Source: Pelagerythrobacter sp041912895
GTDB lineage: Bacteria; Pseudomonadota; Alphaproteobacteria; Sphingomonadales; Sphingomonadaceae
DNA: 64,000 nt
Direction: 5' to 3'
Assembly: GCF_041912895.1 (NCBI RefSeq)
Contig: NZ_JAYSGI010000001.1
Location: forward strand, 248,001 to 312,000
Shown here: one piece after another, positions 55,053 through 63,217 of the stretch
How the letters are laid out: each line of letters opens with the position of its first letter
Numbering within the stretch: position 1 is the first letter of the stretch
The notes under the pieces: generated by a model
Database searches by the model: none
Told to the model about the DNA's origin: nothing
What the model saw: the letters and a program-made list of their open reading frames with translations, nothing else
Program-made: the position numbers and the translations under genes

Positions 55053-55663
55053 TGCTGTTCTACGACAGCCCAAACCCCGCGCCCAATCCCAGACGGGTGC
55101 GTATCTTTGCAGCGGAGAAGGGCATTGAGTTGCCTTCTCGTGAGGTCTCGATTCCCAAACGCGAGCAGAAATCGCCCGAGTTCCTTGCGGTCAATCCGCG
55201 TGGGCAGACCCCGGCGCTCGCACTCGACGACGGAACGGTGATCGCCGAAAGCGTGGCGATCTGCCGCTATCTCGAGGCGCTGCATCCCGAGCCGAACCTG
55301 TTCGGCGCGGCCCCCGAAGAGATCGGGCTGGTCGAGATGTGGAACCGTCGGGTGGAGATGATCGCGATGTATCCGGTGGGCGCGGTATGGGTGCACACTC
55401 ATGCTTTCACCGCTGCGCTGCCAGGGCGGAACGAGGCTTGGGGCGAGAGCAACCGGGGCGTGGTGGCCAAGGCCTTCGCGTTCTTCGACGAGGCGCTGGC
55501 GGACCGCGAATTCCTCGCCGGCGCGCGCTTCACGATGGCGGACATCCTGCTGCTGACGACGGTCGATTTCGCCGCATTCGCCGGGTGCGCGGCCTCGCCG
55601 GATCTGGCGAACCTCGCAAGCTGGCACGCGCGGGTTTCCGCTCGCCCGAGCGCTGCCGCCTGA
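55052..55663 (+). CDS. Glutathione S-transferase family protein
   Basis: A 203-residue GST with a thioredoxin-like N-half (LFYDSPNPAPNPRRVRIFAA, cis-Pro in GQTPALALDDG, IAESVAICRYLE) and a helical C-half (RFTMADILLLTTVDF). The catalytic residue is likely the early Ser or Asn. The substrate is unknown. It follows the enoyl-CoA hydratase through a TGATG overlap. Confidence 0.87.
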   Translation: MLFYDSPNPAPNPRRVRIFAAEKGIELPSREVSIPKREQKSPEFLAVNPRGQTPALALDDGTVIAESVAICRYLEALHPEPNLFGAAPEEIGLVEMWNRRVEMIAMYPVGAVWVHTHAFTAALPGRNEAWGESNRGVVAKAFAFFDEALADREFLAGARFTMADILLLTTVDFAAFAGCAASPDLANLASWHARVSARPSAAA

Positions 55664-55675
55664 CCTCCCGCCTGT

Positions 55676-56302
55676 TCAGCGGGCGGGCATCATGCCTTCG
55701 ACCGCTTCGATCGCCGCCGTGACGGCCTGCTCGCGGTCGAGCGCCGAGGTGTCGAGCACGAGAGCGTCGGGCGCGACGATCAGCGGCGCATCCTTGCGGC
55801 CGGTGTCGCGCGCGTCGCGCCGGTGGAGCTGCGCGACGATTTCGTCGAGCGGGACGTCGCTGCCGTTTCCGCGCATCTCCTTCCACCGGCGTTCGGCGCG
55901 TGCCTCGACGCTCGCGGTGACGAACAGCTTCACCTCCGCTTCCGGTGCGATCACAGTGCCGATATCGCGCCCGTCGAGCACCGCGCCGCCTGCCTGCGTG
56001 GCGAAGCTGCGCTGCCGCTCGAACAGCGCCTGCCGCACGACAGGGTGGATCGAGACGCGGCTGGCGAGCCCGCCCGTTTCCTCGCTGCGGAGGTGCGGAT
56101 CGGCCAGCAGGCTTTCGGGAAAGCTGGTCGCGGCGAGCGCGTCGGCCGGATCGTCGGGATCGCCGCCATCCAGGAATACCTGCCGCCCCACCGCGCGATA
56201 GAGCAGCCCGGTATCGAGATGCGGCAGCCCGTAATGCGCGGCGAGCGCCTTGGCGATCGTTCCCTTGCCGCTGGCGGTCGGTCCATCGACGGCGATAATC
56301 AT
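55676..56302 (-). CDS. cmk: Cytidylate kinase
   Basis: A 208-residue kinase with P-loop VDGPTASGKGTIAK (5-18), LDTGLLYRAVGR and the late LDGRDIGTVIAP. It phosphorylates CMP/dCMP. The start overlaps the stop of a small membrane protein gene, which in turn overlaps aroA, giving an aroA-membrane protein-cmk operon. Confidence 0.93.
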   Translation of the reverse strand: MIIAVDGPTASGKGTIAKALAAHYGLPHLDTGLLYRAVGRQVFLDGGDPDDPADALAATSFPESLLADPHLRSEETGGLASRVSIHPVVRQALFERQRSFATQAGGAVLDGRDIGTVIAPEAEVKLFVTASVEARAERRWKEMRGNGSDVPLDEIVAQLHRRDARDTGRKDAPLIVAPDALVLDTSALDREQAVTAAIEAVEGMMPAR

Positions 56303-56559
56303 TCGGCAGCCTTTCGCATCCGCAGGGCTTTCGCCAGTCCGTAGATCGCAATTGCGGCCCAGAAGCCTTCGAGTACGAGGCTGGGCCAGTTGGTGTGGAC
56401 CAGCAGCGATACCGTCAGCAGCGCCGCGCCCGCGAGGTTCGTGCCGTGGAGCACGAAGGGGTTCGGCGCGGCGTGGAACGTCAGGTAGGCATAGGCCGCG
56501 ATGATGCAGGCCATGCCGACGAACCCGACGAGGGTGGCCAAGTCGAAGCCGGCGGTCAT
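56299..56559 (-). CDS. Small membrane protein between aroA and cmk
   Basis: An 86-residue protein with three predicted helices; it resembles the bacterial CBU_0592-like membrane domain (FVGMACIIAAYAYLT, HGTNLAGAALLTVSL and GFWAAIAIYGLAKAL). Function is unknown. It overlaps aroA and cmk by 4 bp each, so translation of all three is coupled. Confidence 0.75.
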   Translation of the reverse strand: MTAGFDLATLVGFVGMACIIAAYAYLTFHAAPNPFVLHGTNLAGAALLTVSLLVHTNWPSLVLEGFWAAIAIYGLAKALRMRKAAE

Positions 56560-57854
56560 CGCGCGGCGCTTTCGAGCAGGGCTTCGAAATCGGGAAAGCT
56601 GGTGGCGATCGGGCGGGTGTCGTCGATTGCCACGCCGCCGCTGCTGGCGAGCCCGGCCACGGCCATCGCCATTGCGATGCGGTGGTCGAGATGGGTGACG
56701 ATCGGCGATCCGTCGCCGGTGCCGGACAGCGGCGCACCGCCGGTGCCCTCTATCACGAGACCGTCCGCCGTTTCCTCGACCCGCGCGCCCGCCGCAGCGA
56801 GCGCGGCGGCCATCGCGGCGAGGCGGTCCGATTCCTTGACGCGCAGTTCTTCCAGGCCGCTGGTCCGCGTGGTGCCCTGCGCCAGCGCGGCGGCGACGAA
56901 CAGCACCGGGAATTCGTCGATCATGCTCGGCGCGATCGCGGGGTCGACGTCGATGCCGGTCAGCGGCGCGTGGCGCACGCGCAGGTCCGCCACCGGTTCG
57001 CCGCCGACCTCGCGCGCATCCAGTTCCTCGATGCTCGCGCCCATCTGGCGCAGCACCAAAACCAGCCCGGCGCGGGTGGGGTTGAGGCCGACGTTCTCGA
57101 TCACGAGGTCGCTGCCCTCGACCACGCTCGCGGCGACGAGGAAGAATGCGGCGGATGAGGGATCGCCCGGCACCTCGATGGTCTGCGGGCGAAGATCGGC
57201 CTCGCCGCGAATGCGGATCGCCCGCTCGCCGCCCGTTTCCTCGATTTCCAGTTCCGCCCCGAAACCGCGCAGCATCCGTTCCGAATGGTCGCGCGTCGGC
57301 ACCGGCTCGATCACCGTGGTGATACCGGGCGTGTTGAGCCCGGCGAGCAGCACCGCGCTCTTCACCTGGGCGCTGGCGACCGGAAGGCGGTATTCTATCG
57401 GCACCGCGGGGCACAGCCCCTCCATCATCAGCGGCAGCGTGCCGCCGGGGCTGGACGTGAAGCTCGCGCCCATTCGCGAGAGCGGCTCGATCACCCGTCC
57501 CATCGGGCGTTTCGAGAGGCTGGCGTCGCCGGTGAACGCGGCGGTGATGCCGTGGCTGGCGACGAGGCCCATCAGCAGCCGCGTCGAGGTGCCCGAATTG
57601 CCCATGTCGAGCGCCTGCGCGGGCTGGAGCAGACCGCCGACGCCCACACCGTCGATGTGCCAGGTATCGCCGCGCTTCTCGACTTGTGCGCCCATCGCGC
57701 GCATGGCCGCGGCGGTGGCGAGCACATCCTCACCCTCCAGCAGCCCCGTCGCGCGCGTCTCGCCCACCGCCAGCGCGCCGAGCATCAGCGCGCGGTGGCT
57801 GATCGACTTGTCGCCCGGCACGCGGATTCGCGCGCGCAGAGGGCCTGACGGCAT
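56556..57854 (-). CDS. aroA: 3-phosphoshikimate 1-carboxyvinyltransferase, class II
   Basis: This 432-residue EPSP synthase joins shikimate-3-phosphate and phosphoenolpyruvate. It starts RIRVPGDKSISHRALMLGAL and carries all four class II marks: GDKS (14-17), SAQVK, RDHSE and NPTR, plus KRPMGRV. Class II enzymes (CP4 type) are often naturally less sensitive to glyphosate. The ATG at 57854 fits the family; longer readings add unlike sequence. Confidence 0.93.
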   Translation of the reverse strand: MPSGPLRARIRVPGDKSISHRALMLGALAVGETRATGLLEGEDVLATAAAMRAMGAQVEKRGDTWHIDGVGVGGLLQPAQALDMGNSGTSTRLLMGLVASHGITAAFTGDASLSKRPMGRVIEPLSRMGASFTSSPGGTLPLMMEGLCPAVPIEYRLPVASAQVKSAVLLAGLNTPGITTVIEPVPTRDHSERMLRGFGAELEIEETGGERAIRIRGEADLRPQTIEVPGDPSSAAFFLVAASVVEGSDLVIENVGLNPTRAGLVLVLRQMGASIEELDAREVGGEPVADLRVRHAPLTGIDVDPAIAPSMIDEFPVLFVAAALAQGTTRTSGLEELRVKESDRLAAMAAALAAAGARVEETADGLVIEGTGGAPLSGTGDGSPIVTHLDHRIAMAMAVAGLASSGGVAIDDTRPIATSFPDFEALLESAAR

Positions 57855-58057
57855 GAAGCGGCGCTGGCGGGCGGGTTGGGGCAAGGCGATCCTCGGGAAG
57901 GGCGGGTGGGGAACGGTCGCGGCTTTTGACAGCGGCATTGCCCTATGGCAAGGCGCGCGCCGCATGCGGTGCGCTCTTGATTCAGGCGGCGTCCGCACCC
58001 ATCACGTTTCACGGATATTCAGCCCTGCCATGCCGGCGGGCAGCGTAAGGATTGACA

Positions 58058-58384
58058 ATGGCCAAGCCAGAATGGGGCACCAAGCGCATGTGCCCGAAAT
58101 GCGGTGAGCGCTTCTACGACCTGGGCAAGGACGACCCGGTAACCTGCATCGAATGCGGTGAGGAATGGACGCCCGAGCCGGTGCTCAAGACCAAGCAGCC
58201 GATTCCGCTCGAGGAAGAGGAAAAGAAGGACAAGAAGGCCGATAGCGATCTGGCCGACGACGATCTGGAGGACATGGACGTCGACGAAGACGACGATTCG
58301 CCCGACAACGAGGTGGATCTCGGCGGCGACGACGATCTCGGCGTGTCCAAGGGCAAGGGCGACGAGGACGAGGACGACAGTTAA
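58058..58384 (+). CDS. TIGR02300-type FYDLN acid protein
   Basis: A 108-residue protein with an N-terminal zinc ribbon (Cys12, Cys15, Cys30, Cys33) containing RFYDLGKDDPVTC, then a very acidic tail. This matches a conserved alphaproteobacterial family of unknown function named for its FYDLN motif and acidic tail. AAGG precedes the ATG. tRNA-Ala lies 102 bp downstream. Confidence 0.88.
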   Translation: MAKPEWGTKRMCPKCGERFYDLGKDDPVTCIECGEEWTPEPVLKTKQPIPLEEEEKKDKKADSDLADDDLEDMDVDEDDDSPDNEVDLGGDDDLGVSKGKGDEDEDDS

Positions 58385-58486
58385 ATCTGTCCTTGCAAAG
58401 CGGGGCCGCGCTGGTAAAGGGCGGCCCTCCCGCTTCCGGGCGGGTTCGGCGTATTCCCCGCGATGCGTCGATTGAATGGATGGTAC

Positions 58487-58562
58487 GGGGCCTTAGCTCA
58501 GCTGGGAGAGCGCCTGCATGGCATGCAGGAGGTCAGCGGTTCGATCCCGCTAGGCTCCACCA
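58487..58562 (+). tRNA. tRNA-Ala (GGC)
   Basis: A 76-nt cloverleaf with acceptor GGGGCCT/AGGCTCC containing the G3-U70 pair that identifies alanine tRNAs, an anticodon stem CCTGC/GCAGG around GGC, T-loop TTCGATC, and an encoded CCA. Confidence 0.95.
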
Positions 58563-58806
58563 ATCCGCCGCCTTTTGCCCCATACCGGGCTGCAAGTGGC
58601 GGTGTCGTGCGCTTCCGGTGCTCACGACCTGTATGGTCGCTGCGCGCCGGTTCTCCGACACCACCACTTTCGCTTCCGGTCTGGGCCAAAATCCGGCAGA
58701 TTGGATTTTAGATTAAGTCGATCTGACCGATCGCACGCTGGCTGACGAGGTTTCGTCCGCCGGCGTTTTTCGCGTTTGGCCTGTGGTGGCCAGTTTGGAG
58801 TAGGCG
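58563..58806. other. Gap between tRNA-Ala and ffh
   Basis: This 244-bp stretch shows no supported gene. Its right third is more AT-rich (GGATTTTAGATTAAG near 58704-58718) and probably holds the ffh promoter. No T-rich terminator follows the tRNA. Confidence 0.4.
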
Positions 58807-60234
58807 ATGTTCGACAATCTGTCCGACCGGCTCGGCAACGTGTTCGACCGCCTGCGCGGGCGCGGGGCGCTCAGTGAACAGGATGTGCGCGAGGCGATGC
58901 GCGAGGTGCGCGTCGCGCTGCTCGAGGCCGATGTCGCGCTGCCGGTGGTGCGCCGCTTCATCGACACCGTCACCGAACGGGCGATCGGTGCCGAAGTGCT
59001 GCGCTCGGTCACACCGGGCCAGCAGGTCGTCAAGATCGTCAACGACGAACTGGTCGCGATGCTCGGCGGCGAGGATGTCAAAGGGCTGAAGCTCGAGGCG
59101 AAGCCGCCCGTCGTCATCATGATGGTCGGCCTGCAGGGCTCGGGCAAGACCACCACGACCGCCAAGCTCGCCCGCCTGCTGAAGGAACGGCACGGCAAAA
59201 AGGCGCTGATGGCTTCGCTCGACGTCAACCGTCCGGCCGCGCAGGAACAGCTCGCGGTTCTGGGCGAGCAGGTCAGCGTCGCCACGCTGCCGATCGTCGC
59301 CGGCCAGCAGCCGGTCGATATCGCGCGCCGGGCGATGGAATCGGCGCGGTTGCAGGCGGCCGACGTGCTGCTGCTCGACACCGCGGGCCGGCTCCACGTC
59401 GATGAAGCGCTGATGGCCGAGATGAAGGCCGTCGCGGGCATCTCCGCGCCGACCGAAGTGCTGCTGGTGGTCGACAGCCTGACCGGGCAGGACGCGGTCA
59501 ACGTCGCCAAGAGCTTTACCGAGGAAGTGCCGCTCACCGGCGTCGTGCTGACGCGGATGGACGGCGATGCGCGCGGCGGCGCGGCGCTCTCGATGCGCCA
59601 CGTCACCGGCAAGCCGATCAAGTTCGCGGGCACGGGCGAGAAGCTCGACGCGATCGAGGCGTTCGATCCCAAGCGCGTCGCGGGCCGCATCCTCGGCATG
59701 GGCGACGTCGTCAGCCTGGTTGAAAAGGCCGCGGCGACGATCAAGGAGGAAGAGGCCGAAGCGCTCGCCAAGCGCATGGCCAAGGGGCAGTTCGATTTGA
59801 ACGACCTGCGCACCCAGTTGCGCCAGATGCAGAACATGGGCGGGCTCGGCATGCTCGCCGGGATGCTGCCGGGCATGAAGAAGGCCAAGGCCGCGATGGC
59901 GCAGGGCGGGGTGGACGACAAGGTGTTGGTCCACATGGATGCGATCATCGGCTCGATGACCGCCAAGGAACGCACCAACCCCGCGCTGCTCAACGCCAAG
60001 CGCAAGAAGCGCGTCGCGGCGGGCTCGGGCCTGCAGGTGCAGGACGTGAACAAACTGCTCAAGATGCATCAGGAAATGAGCCGCGCGATGAAGCAGATCA
60101 AGAAGATGGGCGGGCTGAAGGGCCTTGGCGCGCTGTTCGGTCAGGGCGGCATGGGCGCGGCAATGCCCGGCCTCGGTGGCCCCGGCGGTGGCATGCCCCC
60201 CGGCCTTCCCGGATTGCCCGGTTCGAAGAAATAG
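58807..60234 (+). CDS. ffh: Signal recognition particle protein Ffh
   Basis: A 475-residue SRP54 GTPase: N-domain, G1 GLQGSGKTT (108-116), DTAGRLHVD, TRMDGDARGGAALS, and a Met-rich M-domain (LRQMQNMGGLGMLAGMLPGM) ending in a Gly/Pro/Met tail. It binds signal sequences and 4.5S RNA for co-translational targeting. It leads into rpsP-rimM. Confidence 0.95.
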   Translation: MFDNLSDRLGNVFDRLRGRGALSEQDVREAMREVRVALLEADVALPVVRRFIDTVTERAIGAEVLRSVTPGQQVVKIVNDELVAMLGGEDVKGLKLEAKPPVVIMMVGLQGSGKTTTTAKLARLLKERHGKKALMASLDVNRPAAQEQLAVLGEQVSVATLPIVAGQQPVDIARRAMESARLQAADVLLLDTAGRLHVDEALMAEMKAVAGISAPTEVLLVVDSLTGQDAVNVAKSFTEEVPLTGVVLTRMDGDARGGAALSMRHVTGKPIKFAGTGEKLDAIEAFDPKRVAGRILGMGDVVSLVEKAAATIKEEEAEALAKRMAKGQFDLNDLRTQLRQMQNMGGLGMLAGMLPGMKKAKAAMAQGGVDDKVLVHMDAIIGSMTAKERTNPALLNAKRKKRVAAGSGLQVQDVNKLLKMHQEMSRAMKQIKKMGGLKGLGALFGQGGMGAAMPGLGGPGGGMPPGLPGLPGSKK

Positions 60235-60273
60235 ATTTTGGTTCAGATAGTTAAGTTGGAAAGGTAACGTACA

Positions 60274-60765
60274 ATGGCAATTGCACTCCGTCTCTCGCGC
60301 GGTGGCGCGAAGAAGCGCCCCTATTACCGCATCGTCGCGGCCGACAGCCGCAAGCCGCGCGACGGCAAGTATCTCGAGCAGATCGGTACCTACAACCCGC
60401 TGCTCGCCAAGGATGACGACAAGCGCATCCAGTTGAACGAGGATCGCGCGCGCTACTGGCTCGGCGTCGGCGCCCAGCCGAGCGACCGCGTCGCCCGCTT
60501 CCTCGACGCCGCGGGCATCCGCGAGCGCGCCGCGCGCAACAACCCGAACAAGGCCGAGCCGGGCGAGAAGGCCAAGGAGCGCGTCGAGGAGAAGGCCGCC
60601 AAGGCTGCCGAGGCCGAAGAAGCCAAGAAGGCCGCCGAGGAAGAGGCGAAGGCCGCTGCCGAAGCTCCCGCTGAAGAGGCTCCGGCCGAAGAGACTGCCG
60701 CCGAGGAAGCTCCGGCGGAAGACGCTCCGGCCGAAGAAGCCGCCGAAGAAAAGTCGGAAGGCTAA
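60274..60765 (+). CDS. rpsP: 30S ribosomal protein S16 with acidic extension
   Basis: A 163-residue S16: the core (MAIALRLSRGGAKKRPYYRI to about residue 85) is standard, and about 75 further residues are rich in Ala, Glu, Pro and Lys with APAEE-type repeats. Such tails occur in other sphingomonads. It starts the rpsP-rimM-trmD-rplS operon. Confidence 0.95.
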   Translation: MAIALRLSRGGAKKRPYYRIVAADSRKPRDGKYLEQIGTYNPLLAKDDDKRIQLNEDRARYWLGVGAQPSDRVARFLDAAGIRERAARNNPNKAEPGEKAKERVEEKAAKAAEAEEAKKAAEEEAKAAAEAPAEEAPAEETAAEEAPAEDAPAEEAAEEKSEG

Positions 60766-60774
60766 GCCGCTCCG

Positions 60775-61260
60775 ATGCAGGACAGGCCCGTCACGCTCGC
60801 CGCCGTCATCGGCGCGCATGGCGTGGCGGGCGAAGTCCGCCTTAAGCTGCTGGGCGACGGGCTGGACACGCTCAAGGGCCACAAGGCCTTCAACGACGGC
60901 GCGCTGACGCTGTCGAAAGTGCGCAGCGACAACAAGGGCGGCGCGATCGCCCGCTTCGCCGAAGTGCCCGACCGCACCGCCGCCGAGCGCCTGCGCGGCA
61001 CCGCGCTCACCGTCCCGCGCACGGCGCTGCCCCCGCTGGCGGAGGGCGAATACTACCACGCGGACCTGCTCGGCCTGCCTGCGATCAGCGACACGGGCGA
61101 TCCGGTCGGCACGGTCGTCGCGGTCGAGAACTACGGCGCGACCGACCTGATCGAGATCGAGAAGCCCGACAGCAAGCGGTTCATGGCGCCGCTGACCGCC
61201 GATGCCGTGCCCGAATGGAATGCCGAGCGGCTGGTGATTGCGTCGGCCTTCGTCCAGTAG
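60775..61260 (+). CDS. rimM: Ribosome maturation factor RimM
   Basis: A 161-residue protein with the N-terminal VTLAAVIGAHGVAGEVRLK and a PRC-barrel half (EYYHADLLGLPAISDTGDPV). It binds S19 and helps 30S maturation. It follows rpsP by 9 bp; the VapB promoter region overlaps its stop. Confidence 0.93.
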   Translation: MQDRPVTLAAVIGAHGVAGEVRLKLLGDGLDTLKGHKAFNDGALTLSKVRSDNKGGAIARFAEVPDRTAAERLRGTALTVPRTALPPLAEGEYYHADLLGLPAISDTGDPVGTVVAVENYGATDLIEIEKPDSKRFMAPLTADAVPEWNAERLVIASAFVQ

Positions 61261-61280
61261 TATATACATCACGTATATAC
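61260..61280. promoter_or_regulatory. Probable VapB operator
   Basis: GTATATAC occurs at 61260-61267 and again at 61273-61280; each is itself a palindrome and together they form a two-fold site just upstream of the antitoxin ribosome site (GGAGG). The AT-rich sequence stands out from the high-GC context. Autoregulation of vapBC through such sites is common. Confidence 0.6.
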
Positions 61281-61290
61281 GGAGGCCGCG

Positions 61291-61560
61291 ATGGGCAAGG
61301 AACTGACCGCCAAGAGCTTCAAGTCGGGCAATTCGGTGGCCTTGCGCCTGCCGGCCGCGCTGGGGATAAAGGCTGGCGGCGAGTGGATCGTCAGCAATGA
61401 AGACGGCGATCTTCATTTGCGCCGAAAGCCGGAATCACCTGAGCGGATCGACGTCAGCGGCTTTGCGGGTAAGGCGCCAGGCATCAGGCTGGTGCCGCGC
61501 GAGGACTTCGAAGAGCGGCCTAGCGCGATTGCGGCGCGCAAGGCAGGTGGAGGGGCTTGA
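61291..61560 (+). CDS. vapB: VapB-family antitoxin
   Basis: An 89-residue protein with an AbrB/SpoVT-type swapped-hairpin N-domain (KSFKSGNSVALRLPAALGIK, 9-28, then GGEWIVSNEDGDLHLR) and a C-terminal tail that would wrap the toxin. It neutralises VapC and represses its own promoter. Its stop overlaps the TTG of vapC. Confidence 0.85.
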   Translation: MGKELTAKSFKSGNSVALRLPAALGIKAGGEWIVSNEDGDLHLRRKPESPERIDVSGFAGKAPGIRLVPREDFEERPSAIAARKAGGGA

Positions 61561-61943
61561 TACGCTATCTAATGGATGCTGACGCGGTGGTCTATTCCAT
61601 GGATCCCGAGCGGCATGAAAATCTGACGGAGCGGATCGGCCAATGCCGCCCTGGCGAGATTGCCATATCGTCGATAACTCTTGCCGAGGTGGTCCTTGGA
61701 ACCATGGCGGGCAAGCCTCCACCAGAGCATGTGCTGGAAGCATTCATCGCAGAGATTGCGGTGTTGCCGTTTGACGAGGCAGCGGCGCGTACTTATGCGA
61801 CACTACCTTTCAAGCGCGCACGGTTCGATCGGCTGCTTGCAGCGCACGCGCTCAGTATCGGGGCGATCGTCGTTACCAACAATGTGGACGATTTCGCCGA
61901 CGTGCCGGGCCTCGCGCTCGAGAACTGGAGCCTGCCGCTTTAG
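61557..61943 (+). CDS. vapC: VapC-family PIN-domain toxin
   Basis: A 128-residue PIN ribonuclease with N-terminal MIRYLMDADAVVYSM (first acidic residue), SSITLAEVVLG (Glu), RFDRLLAAHAL (Asp) and VTNNVDDFADVPGL, covering the four expected acidic sites. VapC toxins cut tRNA or rRNA. The start is a TTG at 61557 after GGAGGGG, coupled to vapB. Confidence 0.88.
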   Translation: MIRYLMDADAVVYSMDPERHENLTERIGQCRPGEIAISSITLAEVVLGTMAGKPPPEHVLEAFIAEIAVLPFDEAAARTYATLPFKRARFDRLLAAHALSIGAIVVTNNVDDFADVPGLALENWSLPL

Positions 61944-61991
61944 CTTCGCTACTCTTGCCATCGCGGACCCGGCTGGCGCATGGGCGCGGGC

Positions 61992-62723
61992 ATGACCTTC
62001 GCCGCCACGATCCTGACGCTTTATCCCGAGATGTTTCCCGGGCCGCTCGGCGTTTCGCTCGCCGGGCGCGCGCTGGAGCGGGAGGACTGGGTTTGCGACG
62101 CGGTGCAGATCCGTGACTTCGCGACCGACAGGCATCGCACGGTGGACGATACGCCGGCGGGCGGCGGGGCGGGCATGGTGCTCAAGCCCGATGTGCTGGC
62201 GGCGGCGCTCGATAGCGTGGAGGGTGGGCGCCCCGTCCTCGCCATGACGCCGCGCGGCAGGCCGATCGATCAGGCGCGCATTCGCGAGCTTGCCGAAGGC
62301 CCCGGCGTGGTCATCCTGTGCGGCCGCTTCGAAGGGTTCGACGAGCGCCTGTTCGAGGCGCGGCCGCAGATCGAACAGGTCAGCCTGGGCGACGTCGTCC
62401 TCTCGGGCGGAGAGCCTGCCGCGCTGGCGATTCTCGACGCTTGCATTCGCCTGCTTCCCGGCGTAATGGGCGCGCCTTCGAGCGGGGCCGAGGAATCCTT
62501 CGAGGAAGGGCTTCTCGAATATCCGCAATATACCCGACCTCAGGAATGGGAAGGGCGCACGATCCCTGAAGTGCTGCGATCGGGGGATCATGCGAAGATC
62601 GCGGCGTGGCGCAAGGCACGCAGCGAAGACGACACACGGTTACGCAGGCCGGACCTTTGGGAGCGCTACAGTGGCGCTCGGGACCAGTCTGCCTCTGGCG
62701 CGCGGCGAAACGAAGAAGGATAG
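61992..62723 (+). CDS. trmD: tRNA (guanine-N1)-methyltransferase
   Basis: A 243-residue SPOUT methyltransferase with TILTLYPEMFPGPL, the substrate loop TPAGGGAGMVLKPD, the trefoil-knot LCGRFEGFDERLFE and SLGDVVLSGGEPAAL. It makes m1G37 in tRNAs. The ATG at 61992 fits the family; an ATG 12 bp upstream is possible. It is separated from rimM by vapBC. Confidence 0.94.
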   Translation: MTFAATILTLYPEMFPGPLGVSLAGRALEREDWVCDAVQIRDFATDRHRTVDDTPAGGGAGMVLKPDVLAAALDSVEGGRPVLAMTPRGRPIDQARIRELAEGPGVVILCGRFEGFDERLFEARPQIEQVSLGDVVLSGGEPAALAILDACIRLLPGVMGAPSSGAEESFEEGLLEYPQYTRPQEWEGRTIPEVLRSGDHAKIAAWRKARSEDDTRLRRPDLWERYSGARDQSASGARRNEEG

Positions 62724-62728
62724 GTTCG

Positions 62729-63094
62729 ATGAACCTGATTCAGCAGCTCGAGGCCGAAGCCATCGAGAACCTGGGCAAGGACGTGCCCGATTTCCGCGCC
62801 GGCGACACCGTGCGCGTCGGCGTGAAGGTCGTCGAAGGCACGCGCGAGCGTGTGCAGAACTTCGAAGGCGTCGTGATCGCCCGGTCGAACCGCGGCATGG
62901 GATCGAACTTCACCGTGCGCAAGATGAGCTTCGGCGAAGGCGTGGAGCGCGTTTTCCCGCTCTATTCGCCGATCGTGGACAGCATCACCGTGGTCCGCCG
63001 CGGCGTGGTGCGCCGGGCGAAGCTCTACTACCTGCGCGGCCGCACCGGCAAGCGCGCCCGCATCGCCGAGCGCCGCGAGAACGTGGCGAAGTAA
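62729..63094 (+). CDS. rplS: 50S ribosomal protein L19
   Basis: A 121-residue L19 (MNLIQQLEAEAIENLGKDVP, then VRVGVKVVEGTRERVQNFEG and the C-terminal RRAKLYYLRGRTGKRARI). It lies at the 30S-50S interface. It ends the rpsP operon and is followed by a hairpin terminator. Confidence 0.96.
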   Translation: MNLIQQLEAEAIENLGKDVPDFRAGDTVRVGVKVVEGTRERVQNFEGVVIARSNRGMGSNFTVRKMSFGEGVERVFPLYSPIVDSITVVRRGVVRRAKLYYLRGRTGKRARIAERRENVAK

Positions 63095-63127
63095 GGCTCC
63101 GGCCTTTCCCAGCCACAACGATATTCG

Positions 63128-63166
63128 AAAGGGCGTCCCGGTTTCGGCTGGGGCGCCCTTTCCTTT
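63128..63166 (+). terminator. Rho-independent terminator after rplS
   Basis: AAAGGGCG pairs with CGCCCTTT around a loop with further pairing (CCC/GGG), followed by CCTTTT. The position 34 nt after the rplS stop fits the end of the ribosomal operon. Confidence 0.75.
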
Positions 63167-63217
63167 TGGGGCCATGCGCGCCATCACGCGGGCGATACAG
63201 ATCCGGGGAGAATCCAT

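Noticed and set aside
60520..60765. The acidic S16 tail as a frameshift artefact
   Set aside because: The frame is continuous with normal codon use and similar Ala/Glu tails are known in sphingomonad S16 proteins.
58708..61416. A 902-codon open frame opposite ffh, rpsP and rimM
   Set aside because: It is the antisense shadow of strongly conserved genes; long stop-free antisense frames are expected at this GC content and the translation has no recognisable domain.
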